A stretch of 64,000 nt of DNA from the NCBI GenBank assembly GCA_028641055.1, contig CM054058.1:87617927-87681926 (forward strand), given 5' to 3'. Every line of letters starts with the position of its first letter. The stretch's first letter is position 1. The notes under the pieces were generated by a model. That model was not told where the DNA came from, did no database searches, and worked only from the letters and a program-made list of their open reading frames with translations. A program made the translations under genes and the position numbers. This document shows, piece by piece, positions 23,551-34,601 of the stretch. Origin of the DNA: Alopecurus myosuroides. Lineage: Eukaryota > Streptophyta > Magnoliopsida > Poales > Poaceae.

Positions 23551-26500
23551 TGTGACGCCCCGAGATCGGGCACTATGCAGATTTCAGCATTCCCGCAAAA
23601 ATCCACATAATAACCGATTCCAGGTTGCCACTTGTGATAACATTACAACAGTTCACGAATAATCCACAACAACAACAGAAAAGATATATACAAGATGACT
23701 CAAACGAGTCAGGGATACAACTGATACAATACAAAGATCCAAATAACAGCGGAAGAAACAACATAGCGTCCGACTACGGACAAGATACAAATTGGACTAA
23801 GAGTCCTGAAGATAACCGATGGCGTCCAATCCCTTCCCAGGCCAAGCCGGAGGGATTCCCAAGCTAACGTCGTCAGACTTCAAACCTGTTGACTGCAATA
23901 TTGAATATGCAGCCACGAAAGAGATTCGTGGGTCAGTACGGTTAAGTACTGGCAAGTGGATAAATCATACTCACAAGATACCGGCATAGCCAGTCATCAC
24001 AAGATACAAATACTTTGGGATCAACGGAAAGGAAGGTATTATTGCAAATAAGCGGCAGCGGGTTGCACTAACCAACTACAGAGACTCACTACAACATCCG
24101 GCTAAAAGAGGGGGATAAGATAGAGTATCGTAACCAACTACAACTAACCACCAAACAAACCCATCCAATGTTACCCCCTACTAAGGAAGCTACCCAAGGA
24201 TAACTCACACTGTTGGATTAAGGATGGATCAAGTTGTTGTGTCAATAAGACTACTTACTAGTCAGGTTATCATTAGTTAGGTGTAAGTTGTTCTGAGTAC
24301 TTTTTAGCCAGTACTTTCACCAAGTTAACCATAACCGCGGAAAACACGGCTTCTCGAGAAGATTAACCCTGCAGGGGTGCACCAATTTGGCCGTACACGT
24401 AAAATAACCCGCCAGACGGGGGATCAACCCACCAAGCGAGGTACTCAACACACCCAACTCTTCTTCGCATCAAGCCCAAAGCACCACGTGCCTGTGCGTG
24501 CGCGGCTAATCGAGCCCCACGAAGAAAAGGGGACCCTCATAGCACTGGAAGACCACGCCGCCCTAAATGCCGACTACAAAAGTTCCACCCTGGCGCCAAG
24601 GGTTCGTACCTGCATATGCGTGCATCAAATGGAAAACCCGAACTAAGTGTGGTGATTTGGACGAGATGCGAATCGAATCAAGTTGAGGGGGGCGCCCATA
24701 CTCGCTTCCCACATGCGGTTAGTGCGCTCATCATGGATCAGTAGACAAGACCCTTTTCCTAATTAGGGTCGACACTAGCAGGCTTCAAAACCACGCCGGG
24801 CCTCCTGCCGGTGCCTTATCATCAAATTATTATTACCCAAAACATAACATGTTGTTGATTGAATTGAAACCCAACTATCAAACTAAACAGGTGATAAGAC
24901 GGACAACAAGACTTGAGCGCAAACAACACTAAGCATGCAACTACGACAAGGGCCAACAGGGTAAACAAACAACAGTTAATAGGAAGTGGAAGGAAGGTTA
25001 TATCATGGCTGCAAGGTAACATATAATAGGATCGAGACACAAGCATCGAAACAACAGGCTAGAATAAGAACAACGGAAAGAATCGGTAACAGGTGATGAA
25101 AGGCAGCCATTTGGCAGCAAGTGAGTATACTTGCCTGGAATCCAGCAAGTAGAGGTACATCCACAGAACTTGTCGTTGCTCACATCATCTCAACGTCCTA
25201 TCCGGGAAGAAGCGATGAACCTCGAACAAACACCGGATGCAACAATTACTACTACGGCAAAAGATTCAGCATGATCAAGATATGGATGCATGACAAGTTT
25301 ATAGATGCATCAAGATAAACTAGTCGACAAGATAGCATAACATAATTAAATGGACCCATATGCAAGTTGGATTACATATGGAAAGCCCATGAATTAAGGT
25401 TGAAATAGTTGTTTTACAACTAACCAATATGTGAAAGTGGATTAGCAGGATGCATGGAGGAGGAAAACAACAAAATAACAACAATAGAACCAATTGGAAA
25501 ATAAGGTTTACCAAGTTTGGAATTTCATTTATTAAGTTTTTGGAATTTTGGTTACTTAAAGGTGTCACACAAGCATTTGTTGTTTTCATCAAGTTCAATT
25601 GTTCAACACAGATAACAAAGTTCATATTTGATTAGAACACAAAATTTTGGGTGGATTACATGTTTCAATTATTGAAAAATAATTACAATGATTTAATTAT
25701 GAATTAAACAAGATTAAACAAGTTTTAATTGAATTTAATTCAAGTGTGAATATTATTTGAATTTTATTTGTTCAAAACATAATTTCAAATTCATATTTGA
25801 AAAGGTTATGTTTTTCTGGTTTGAAAACATATTTTATTAGTTCAAAAATAATTTAATTTGAGCAAGTTATTAATTTAGCAATTTTAAATGAATTAAACAA
25901 GGTTTAAATTATTCAATCAATTTTAATTTCTCAAATCATGAAACAAAATTTATATTTGAAAAGGTGGTTCAAAATGGCATGGAAAACATATTTTATTTGT
26001 TGGAAAACAATTTCAAATGATTTAATTAAGCATGTTACCAATTTAATTGCATTAAATAAGAGATGAAACAATTATTCAATTTAGATGTTGCAAACCAGAA
26101 AACAAAGTTGATATTCAAGTGTGGCATGTGATTTTGGATGAAATTCATGTTTTGAGTATTTAATTTGGAGCAACCATTTGCAAGTTATTAATTATGCCAT
26201 TTAATTAACCAATTTAAGGATTGTTAAATAACATTAATTTTAATTGCCCAAATTGCAAAACAAGGTTGATAAACAGAAAGTACATTGAATTTGGACTGAA
26301 GAACATATTTCACATCTTCAATTTGGAGTTTATTTGCAATTTCTATGGGTGTTTGAAGTTCAGGGACCAAACTGTAAGGAAAAAGGACTTAGAGGGAAAC
26401 AAGATTTTTATACAGGCCCCTGGGGTGTTTTTACACCCAGTGCCCCCTGGCCTCGAGCCTCTGCCGTGCGGGGCCCGTGCCACCGTGGCGGGTGTGGGAG

Positions 26501-27819
26501 GTGAGGTGGCTCACAGGGCCACCGACTGGTGGGCCCTGGCCCCTGCGCGAAAAACAACCAAAAAAAAGGGGGGCGCGCCTCGCCCTGGGATCGATCCCGC
26601 GGTCTGCTGCTCGCGCGCGGGCGCTCACTGCCGCTGCGCTGAGCTGTGGTGTGTTAACAGGTAAGGGCAGGGTGGGGTTTTGAGATGCCTCTGCGCGACT
26701 AACTGAACCCGAACAGTTTCAGTCGAACTGACGGAGATGTTCAGGTTACGCGCGCGTGCAGACAGTTCCTCGATGGTGATCGGAAGACGACGGCGATCGG
26801 TGGGACGGCGAGCTAGCTGGTGCGTGCGGGACTCGTGAAGGTGTGCCAAGGAACAGAGGGGAAGAGGAGTAGAGGGCTCACCGTGGCTCGAAGTCGGACA
26901 GCAGCGGTGGCAGAATCGGGGGGGGGGTTGCAGACGATGAGGCAGCTGTCGAGGGGCAGATGTCGAGGAAGAAAGCGACGAATCGGGGGGTTACCCGGCG
27001 ATGAACTCTTCGGCAAACTTGGCGAGGAAGTTGTCCTCATTCCATTCCCGACATCGGCGCATCCTCGAGGTGACCGTGGCGTCACCGCGATGAGGAGGCA
27101 GTGGGGTGGTATACTGGTTGGAGTTCATAACAGAAGGAATCGGGGGGGGGGGAAGAGAGGAGAAGTGGCGGCGCTAGGGCGAGGGAACTAGGGTTAGGCT
27201 AGGCAGAGGGGGATGGGTTGGCGTTTTAAGGAGGGCTTGAGCTTGGTACGGCAAGGCATCGAGGAGGGGGAGATGATCATACGGTGGGGGAGGGATCGTA
27301 CAGAGGATGACATCACGAGGTGGAAGACGACAAGCGACGAACGGGTATCGGGCCACAAGTGGTGGGCTGGCTAGGGGAAGGTGGCCTAGTGGGAGAAAGA
27401 GGATGGGGTGGGCTGCCTCTCTCCTTTTGATTTTTAAAACAATTTATTCAATAACCCCAAGCAATTTATGAGACCTTATTGAGTTAATTGTTTGCAATAA
27501 TTTGATTTTCTTAAACCCACAATTTGATCTTGCCCATTATGATTGAATTTGAAGTGAATTTGAAATTATCATTTGGGGTGTTAACAAAAGGGAATTTCAT
27601 TAACAAGCAATTTTAAATAGATCAACTTCCAACTATTTGAAAACAATTGAGTTGTTGTAGTTTGCAATTTTTAAATTGGAAATTTTGAACAAGGTGTGAA
27701 AGTTTAATTTGGTTTGAGTTTTTCCAGTTGTTTTGAAAACATGATGCTATGCATATGATGCATGCAAAGCAAAAAGAAAACAAACACTTTCTACTTAGTG
27801 TAACACCCCAGGTGTTACA
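23551..27819 (-). repeat. Minus-strand family-A LTR (subfamily A2)
   Basis: In plus coordinates it starts TGTGACGCCCCGAG (the reverse of the LTR end) and finishes ...GGTGTTACA (the reverse of TGTAACACC). It is almost collinear with the LTR at 40140-44794, but lacks about 370 bp corresponding to 44033-44400. No primer-binding site or internal domain adjoins it, so it is a solo LTR or a detached 3' LTR. No matching 5-bp target duplication was found. It includes the conserved module (about 24660-24834) and a tRNA-like cassette. Confidence 0.8.
26586..26655 (-). other. tRNA-like cassette in the A2 LTR
   Basis: On the minus strand an A-box-like AGCTCAGCGCAGCGG is followed about 35 nt later by a B-box-like GGGATCGATCCC. 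The arrangement is that of an internal RNA polymerase III promoter or a decayed tRNA. No complete cloverleaf is claimed. Confidence 0.4.
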
Positions 27820-27833
27820 CCCGGCGAGTATCC

Positions 27834-28893
27834 TGTAACATCCCAATTATGAAAAATAGCCATTAGAATGTTTGCTCTCTGTTATTTTATGTTTTGCATC
27901 ATGACATCATGTTCATTGCAATTGTTTTGCTTGCTTTCCTTTTGTTTTCCTCTGTTTTCATTTGTTTTCCAACTGTTTTCATTTGTTTTCCTTTGTTTTC
28001 TATTTGAATTTCAAACCAAACTTCAAACCTTTTGTTTCATCCTTGTGATGTTACAATTTCCAAAATGATATTTCAAATCAAAACAATCAATTGTTTCCAT
28101 TTAAAGTGTGATTCCAAAACTATTGTTTTGTTTCTATCCAAAAATTCATTTAATATCAAAACCTTTTCAAATTCAATTATGATTTTCTTCCAAACAACAA
28201 CCATGTTGAAATTATGAAAATTGCCAAACAAATCAATCAATTGTTTCCATCAAACCATAAGGTTCAAATAAAACTCCCATTTGCTCCCATGAAAATAAAA
28301 AGCTCAACTATTAAGTGGTTCTTTAATAATCTACCTAATTCCAACTTGCATTCAAAATTCAAATCAAATCACAAACAGCACCAAATTTCAAAGTATGAAA
28401 ATTACCAAAACATTCTAATCCTTTTTGTTCCATTTAAGCAGGATCCGAGACTTCGTGGATGGGCTCCGTCTGTTCGTTTCCGGCCTCTTAGGCCTATTTG
28501 GTTCTTGTCTGTACTCAGACATGTTGACTGCTTCCGCTGTGATGTAATGATGAACTGTTGGGACATGTGTCCTCTGGATGATTGTATTTGCTATCTCTGC
28601 TCTAATGAGAGCTATTTGCAACTTATTTCATTCTTTTGTGTCGTAGAGATCTGTTGTGATATCAGTTGTTCAACGCCGTTGACGTACCATGTGTGTATGG
28701 TTTGAAGTACGTCAATGGAAGTATCCTGATTTCTATGGGATAGTTTACATCGACGGTGGATAGTAGAGATTGGTTGTCACACATAAGTGTTGGCCTACTC
28801 GTAAGAGGACGCGGGAGCAGATAAGCCCCGTAATCCAATCATCTACTATTCAGTTCGGCCCGGTGAGTATCCCCTAGAAGTCCGGGTGCGACA
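27834..28893 (+). repeat. Family-B 5' LTR with a 3.7-kb internal deletion
   Basis: It matches the first about 600 bp and last about 450 bp of the 3' LTR (29829-34594). The join is near 28438, where ...TTCCATTTAA is followed directly by GCAGGATCCGAGAC. The missing part includes the GC-rich leader and the conserved module. Confidence 0.82.
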
Positions 28894-28895
28894 AA

Positions 28896-28907
28896 TGGTA
28901 TCAGAGC
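28896..28907 (+). other. Primer-binding site of the family-B element
   Basis: TGGTATCAGAGC begins 2 bp after the LTR end (28893). It is the exact complement expected for initiator tRNA-Met priming. Confidence 0.88.
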
Positions 28908-29399
28908 CTGTCTGCCTGTAGGATCCCTTTTTACTGGTCGCAGTTGAGTCTAGAAACTATTTTGTAGCTATATAGGAAAAATGAAACGTGAGAGTAGGAA
29001 TTCTGTTCTTTTTCTTCTTTCCCCACCCACCCTCCCTTTTTCTGGTAAGGAAGTGCAACGTTGTTTTTCTCTTCTCATCTAAACTTTCAAGTTAGGATTT
29101 CTCGTATCCTGGTTTCTCTAGGATGGTTATATCTACTAGACCATAGGAATGGAGGTGGTTGTGACATGATTTATCATGTTGCCTACTCACGATTGAGAAC
29201 GGAGGCGTGTAAGCCCCGGAAGCAAATACTCTATTCCTTAAGCAGTAGATATTGATCCTTTAGAAGCCTGGATGGGTTTTCCGTAGTACCTCAGGAGTGT
29301 TTTGGTCTCGTTTTTCCCAGTGTTGCTTCGTTATCCTGTTCTTCTCAACATCCTTTTCGTCCGTTGAAATCTTGTTGTTGTTTTCCACTTCAATTCTTC

Positions 29400-29810
29400 T
29401 ACCGGCGTCTAATCAAAACTTCCCAAATATCAAGTCTATCTGGCCAGAAAGGTTGTTGTTGTTTCGAAAACTACCAGGCTATGAGAGCTGGCATTCCTAT
29501 CACCTGGGGTTGTTTCGAGGAAGTATTCCTGAAGCACCATATTCCAGATAATCTATTCTCCAAATGAATCAAATTCTATCCAGCTATACACCCTCGATAT
29601 AAAACCTCTCCCTTTACTTGAAAATGTTCCGGTGGTTTGCAAATTCCCTGACGTCTTTCCAGAAGAGTTGCCAGGAATTCCTATCGTTTTGAACTTCCAG
29701 AAAAACTATCCAAGGTGCACTATGTGTTTCACGTGTCACAGCTCAAGAGGATCTTCCCAAGAAGTATCCGGACCTTTTCTTTTCTCAGTAGGAATCTCGG
29801 GGCGCGATTC
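29400..29810 (+). pseudogene. Fused scraps of Gypsy gag, reverse transcriptase and integrase
   Basis: Three short homologous pieces follow in different frames. A gag piece (AMRAGIPITWGCFEEVF..HHIP, about 29475-29560) matches the TW..F...F..P core of retrotransposon gag. A piece from the start of reverse transcriptase (VVCKFPDVFPEELPGIP, about 29633-29685) resembles the FPDVFPEDLPG motif of plant Gypsy elements. A piece near the integrase C-terminus (HYVFHVSQLKR, about 29718-29755) is typical of chromovirus-like Gypsy. Everything between is missing, so the internal domain arose by deletions. The same three scraps occur in the inverted copy at 38900-39250. Confidence 0.65.
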
Positions 29811-29811
29811 C

Positions 29812-29828
29812 TTCAAGGGGGGGCGTTT
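29812..29828 (+). other. Polypurine tract of the family-B element
   Basis: The run AAGGGGGGG followed by CGTTTT directly precedes the 3' LTR start (29829). It would prime plus-strand synthesis. The inverted copy has the same tract at 38897-38912. Confidence 0.65.
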
Positions 29829-32800
29829 TGTAACATCCCAAGTATGAAAAATATCCATTAGAATGTTTGCTCTCTGTTATTTTATGTTTTGCATCATGAC
29901 ATCATGTGCATTGCAATTGTTTTGCTTGTTTTGCTTTTGTTTTCCTCTGTTTTCATTTGTTTTCCAACTGTTTTCATTTGTTTTCCTTTGTTTTCTATTT
30001 GAATTTCAAACCAAACTTCAAACCTTTTGTTTCATCCTTGTGATGTTACAATTTCCAAAATGATATTTCAAATCAAAACAATCAATTGTTTCCATTTAAA
30101 GTGTGATTCCAAAACTATTGTTTTGTTTCTATCCAAAAATTCACTTAATATCAAACCCTTTTCAAATTCAATTATGATTTTCTTCCAAACAACAACCATG
30201 TTGAAATTATGAAAATTGCCAAACAAATCAATCAATTGTTTCCATCAAACCATAAGGTTAAAATAAAACTCCCATTTGCTCCCATGAAAATAAAAAGCTC
30301 AACTATTAAGTGGTTCTTTAATAATCCACCTAATTCCAACATGCATTCAAAATTCAAATCAAATCACAAACAGCACCCAATTTCAAAGTATGAAAATTAC
30401 CAAAACATTCTAATCCTTTTTGTTCCATTTAAACCATAGGGTTCACCCTATTTAAATTTTTGTTTTCAATCATCACTTAATCCCAAAATCATTCAAATTT
30501 GAGTTAATTACAAACAGCAAGTTAATTTTGAACTTTTGAAAAACCAAAGTTGGTAAGTGGTTGTTGTTGACCTAGTTAACTCACATAATTTTTCTCTAAA
30601 ATTCTCCTAACTCAAAACCCTAGTTTCCTTCTCTTTTTCAATTCAGCAAAAAAAAAAATAATGGAACAAAAGAATTAAAAGGAAGCAAAAGAGAGAGAGA
30701 GCACCAGCAAGCCCTTTTCCCTTTTTCCGCAGCCCATCTAGTGGCCAGCCCACCCTTTTGTCCCGATACCCCTTCGGTGGTTGTCTTCTTCCTCGTACGG
30801 ATTACATCCAGAGCACCACGTCGACATGGAGGTGCAGTGAACGGTGATCAGCTCCACCTCCCCCCTCCATAAGAACTAACCCTAGCCTGAGGCCCCCTGC
30901 CCTGCCCTAATTTTCTCCTCCCCTCCATCTCTTCTCCCCGGCCGCTCTCTACCTTTTCTCCCTCTCTTTCTTCTCTGTAACCTCACCTCTGTACTGAACC
31001 CAGCTCCACCCGAAATTTCCCTCTTGTTGCTCCGGTGATCGCCGGCGTTTGGGTCCTTCCCCGGCCAGGGCGAGGCCGGGAATGGAAACGCCGGTCCACC
31101 CTCTTCCTCCTCCCCCCTCGGCACAGGCCGGGAGACAGCACGGCGCCGCCGCCGTCCCCAACTTGCCGCCGGCCAAACCTCGTTGTTCTGCCCCGACTGT
31201 CTCCTTCGCCTTCCTCGGTGAGCCACCACGATCCCCTTCCCCTCGCTCTCCCCCTCTCCTCTACCCGCCACCGGCCACCCACACGCACGGCTCCTCCCCC
31301 CCGGCCACCGCGAGTCCATGCAGCAGCAGCAGCCGATCGCTGCCATCGCTTCCCTCTTCCCTGCTGCGTGCGCTCGTCAGTTACAAATTCAGAAAAAAAA
31401 ACAGCCGCACCAACACCTTAACCCCCCCGAGCCTTCCCCTTCTGTCAACACACAGCACAGCACCCCACCGGTCTTGTTCCTTGCGCTGCGAGCAGAGGGG
31501 GTGGGTTCGAATCCCACCCCCCACGGGATTACATCCCATTTTTTTATTTTATTTCTTCACAGCCCAAACAAAGTGATAATCACAGAACAGTCCCTGTATA
31601 TTTCTTTCTAGGCCCTGTTTAATTTTTTCCCAAGTCCCTGGTTCATAAAAATGGCAGATTTGCACCCTAATCTTGTAAAATGCATAACTAAATCATTTTA
31701 ACTCCAAATTTAACTTTTGAAATATGTTTTCAATACCAAATAAAATGCTCTACCCAAATATAAAATTTGTTTACTGTTTTGAATATTTTAAGTTGGTGAA
31801 ATATTTAAAAACTTGCTTAATTCACTTAAACTTGCAAAATTCATAACTTGAGCATAAAAATTCCAAATTCCACAAAATAAATATGTTTTCCAATCAACTT
31901 TTCATGTACTTTCAAAATATAAATTTTGTTTGCTGTTTTGAATAATTTAAATTGCTGAAAACAACTGTTTCTTGTTTATTGCATTTAAAATTGCCAAAAT
32001 AATAACTTGCTCATTTTAAATCCAATTTCAACAAATGAAATATGTTTTCCATGCAAAATTAAACCACCTTTCCAAATATAAAATTTGTTTTGAATAAATA
32101 AATTCATAACTTGATCAAATTAAATAATTTTAGGCCATATAATATGTTTTCAAACCATAAAATTATAACCTTTTCAAATATGAACTTCATGTAATGTTTT
32201 GCACAACTAAAAATTCAAATAAGTTCATGTTTGAATTAAATTCATTTAATTCTTGCTTAAACTTGCTTAATTCATAAGTAATTATTTCCAAATCCTTTTT
32301 CAGCAAGTGAAACATGTAATCCACCCAAAATTGTGTGTTCTTTTCAAATATGAACTTTGTTATCTATTTTGAACAATTAAACTTGATGAAAACAACAAAT
32401 GCTTGTGTGACACCTTTAAGTAAGCAAAATTCCAAAACTTAATAAATGAATCCCAAAACTTGGTAAACCTTATTTCAAATTGTTCCATTGTTGTTATTTT
32501 GCTGTTTTCCTCATCCATGCATCATGCTAATCAAATTTCACATGATGATTAGTTGTAGAACAATTAATTCAACCATAATTCATGGGCTTTTCATATGCAA
32601 CTCAAGTTGCATGTGGGTCCATTTAATCATGTTGTTATCTTGTCAACTAGTTTATTTCTATGCATCAATTAAATTGACATGCATCATCCCATGTTTGTGC
32701 ACTATGCCATGTTATTGATTGTTTGTTCTCTGCGTTGTTTGTTTGCTTCTTCTCGGATACACGACGACGTTGAGACCGACGATACTTACGACACCCCTTC

Positions 32801-34594
32801 TAAGGAGTTAGCTCAGTACCAGGCTACTGGGTTTGCAGGCAAGTATTCACTCACATGAACCACTGTGTTCCTTTCAACATTGGTTACCGATACTTCCCGT
32901 TGTCTATTTCTGCTAGCCATATGAATAGTTGCTTCTGTTATGAACCTATCACATGAATCCCTTAACCCTGATATTGCCTCACCTCCACTCCTATCACCCC
33001 ATTGCTTGTGCCCGTGTCTTACTAGCATGTTAGGTTGTTTTGCTCGAGTCTGTTACCCGTTACTTTCTGTTACCATTTCTATTACGTTCTGGGGGCTCGA
33101 TGTTTAATCAATCAATCATGCTAATGTTTTTATTAATAATAATTTGATTATAAGGCACCGGCAGGAGGCCCTGCGTGGTTTTGAGGCCTGCTAGTGTCGA
33201 CCCTAATTAGGAAAAGGTTCTTGTCTACTGATCCATGATGAGCGCACTAACCACATGTGGGAAGCGAGTATGGGCGCCCCCCTCAATTTGATTCGATTCG
33301 CATCTCGTCCAAATCGCCTCATTTAGTTCGTGTTTTCCATTTGCCGCATGCATGTTTTTGCGAGCCCAGGCCAGGGTGGAACTTTTGTAGTCGGCATATA
33401 GGGGGACACGTTCTTAGAGTGCTATGAGGGTCCCTTTTCTTCGGGGCTCGATTAGCCGTGCGCCCAAGGTGCTTTGGGCTTGATGCGAAGAAGAGTTGAG
33501 TTGTGTTGAGTGCCCCGCTTGGTGGGAGGCATCCCATCTGGCGGGTTATTCATACGTGTACGGCTAAATTGGTGCATCCCTGCAGGGTTAAATCTTCTCG
33601 AGAAGCCGTGTTTTCCGCGGTTATGAACTACTTGGTGAAAGTACTGGCTAACAAGTACTCAGGACAACTTAAACCTAATGATTAACAACCTTACACCCAA
33701 TGATTAATAACTTGACTAGTAATAGGCTTATTGACACAATAATCTGAACCATCATTAATTCAACTGTGTGAGTTATCCTCGGATTGCTTCTTTGGATAAG
33801 GGGCGAGGTCCAGGATGGGTTTGTTTGGTGGTTAGCTATAGTTGGTTACGATACGCGATCTTATCTCCTTTCTGTTAGCCGGAAGTGGTAGTAACTCTGT
33901 AGTTGGTTAGAGAAGCCAGTTGCCGCATCTTTTATATCCCCCTCCTTCCGTTGAACCCAAAGCATCTGTGCTTGGTGTTGACGGGCTACACTTTGGTGAA
34001 CTGTGAGTCTTGCTTTCCATTACGTTTATGTACTGACCCCTTTGGGGCTGTGGTTTCCGCAGACGGCGTTTCCGAGGATCCCCATGGTGGCAACTACGTG
34101 GAGTATGACGAGACTGCTGACGAGTAGATAGCCGACCCGGGCTGGATCCGAGACTTCGTGGATGGGCTCCGTCTGTTCGTTTCTGGCCTCTTAGGCCTAT
34201 TTGGTTCTTGTCTGTACTCAGACATGTTGACTGCTTCCGCTGTGATGTAATGATGAATTGTTGGGACATGTGTCCTCTGGATGATTGTATTTGCTATCTC
34301 TGCTCTAATGAGAGCTATTTGCAACTTATTTCAATCTTTTGTGTCGTAGAGATCTGTTGTGATCAGTTGTTTAACGCCGTTGACGTACCATGTGTGTATG
34401 GTTTGAAGTACGTCAATGGAAGTATCCTGATTTTTATGGGATAGTTTACATCGACGGTGGATAGTAGAGATTGGTTGTCACACATAAGTGTTGGCCTACT
34501 CGTAAGAGGACGCGGGAGCAGATAAGCCCCGTAATCCAATCATCTACTATTCAGTTCGGCCCGGTGAGTATCCCCTAGAAGTCTGGGTGCGACA
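29829..34594 (+). repeat. Family-B 3' LTR, full length
   Basis: This 4766-bp LTR comprises a pyrimidine-rich and AT-rich 5' part, a GC-rich leader (about 30700-31600) with many spurious Pro/Ser ORFs, an AT-rich middle, and the conserved module (33150-33320) shared with family A. It ends GGGTGCGACA. A long AT-rich section (31620-32500) contains nothing recognisable. Confidence 0.82.
31497..31525 (+). other. B-box-like motif in the family-B LTR
   Basis: GGGTTCGAATCCCACCCC matches the B-box of tRNA genes (GGTTCGANNCC). The upstream A-box is unclear (GCGCTGCGAGCAGAGG at most). It may be a decayed tRNA-like cassette like those in the other LTRs. Confidence 0.35.
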
Positions 34595-34601
34595 AATTGT
34601 C
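34591..34601. repeat. Palindromic LTR-to-LTR junction
   Basis: GACAAATTGTC joins the end of the plus-strand family-B LTR (ends 34594) to the end of a minus-strand family-B LTR (starts 34598). Only three bases separate the two LTR ends. Confidence 0.85.

Larger units (their letters stand above)
27834..34594 (+). mobile_element. Family-B Gypsy LTR retrotransposon, deletion derivative
   Basis: The LTRs start TGTAACATCCCAA and end GGGTGCGACA. The 5' LTR (27834-28893) is 1060 bp, the 3' LTR (29829-34594) 4766 bp. The internal domain is only 935 bp and holds collapsed scraps of gag, reverse transcriptase and integrase, so it was deleted from a full Gypsy element. No target duplication is seen; the right end abuts an inverted copy of the same family. 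The 14 bp before it (CCCGGCGAGTATCC) resemble the family-B LTR tail, hinting at an older copy. Confidence 0.82.

Noticed and set aside
31035..31611. Pro/Ser-rich ORFs in the family-B LTR leader
   Set aside because: Composition artefact of a pyrimidine-rich leader; not preserved in the inverted family-B LTR.
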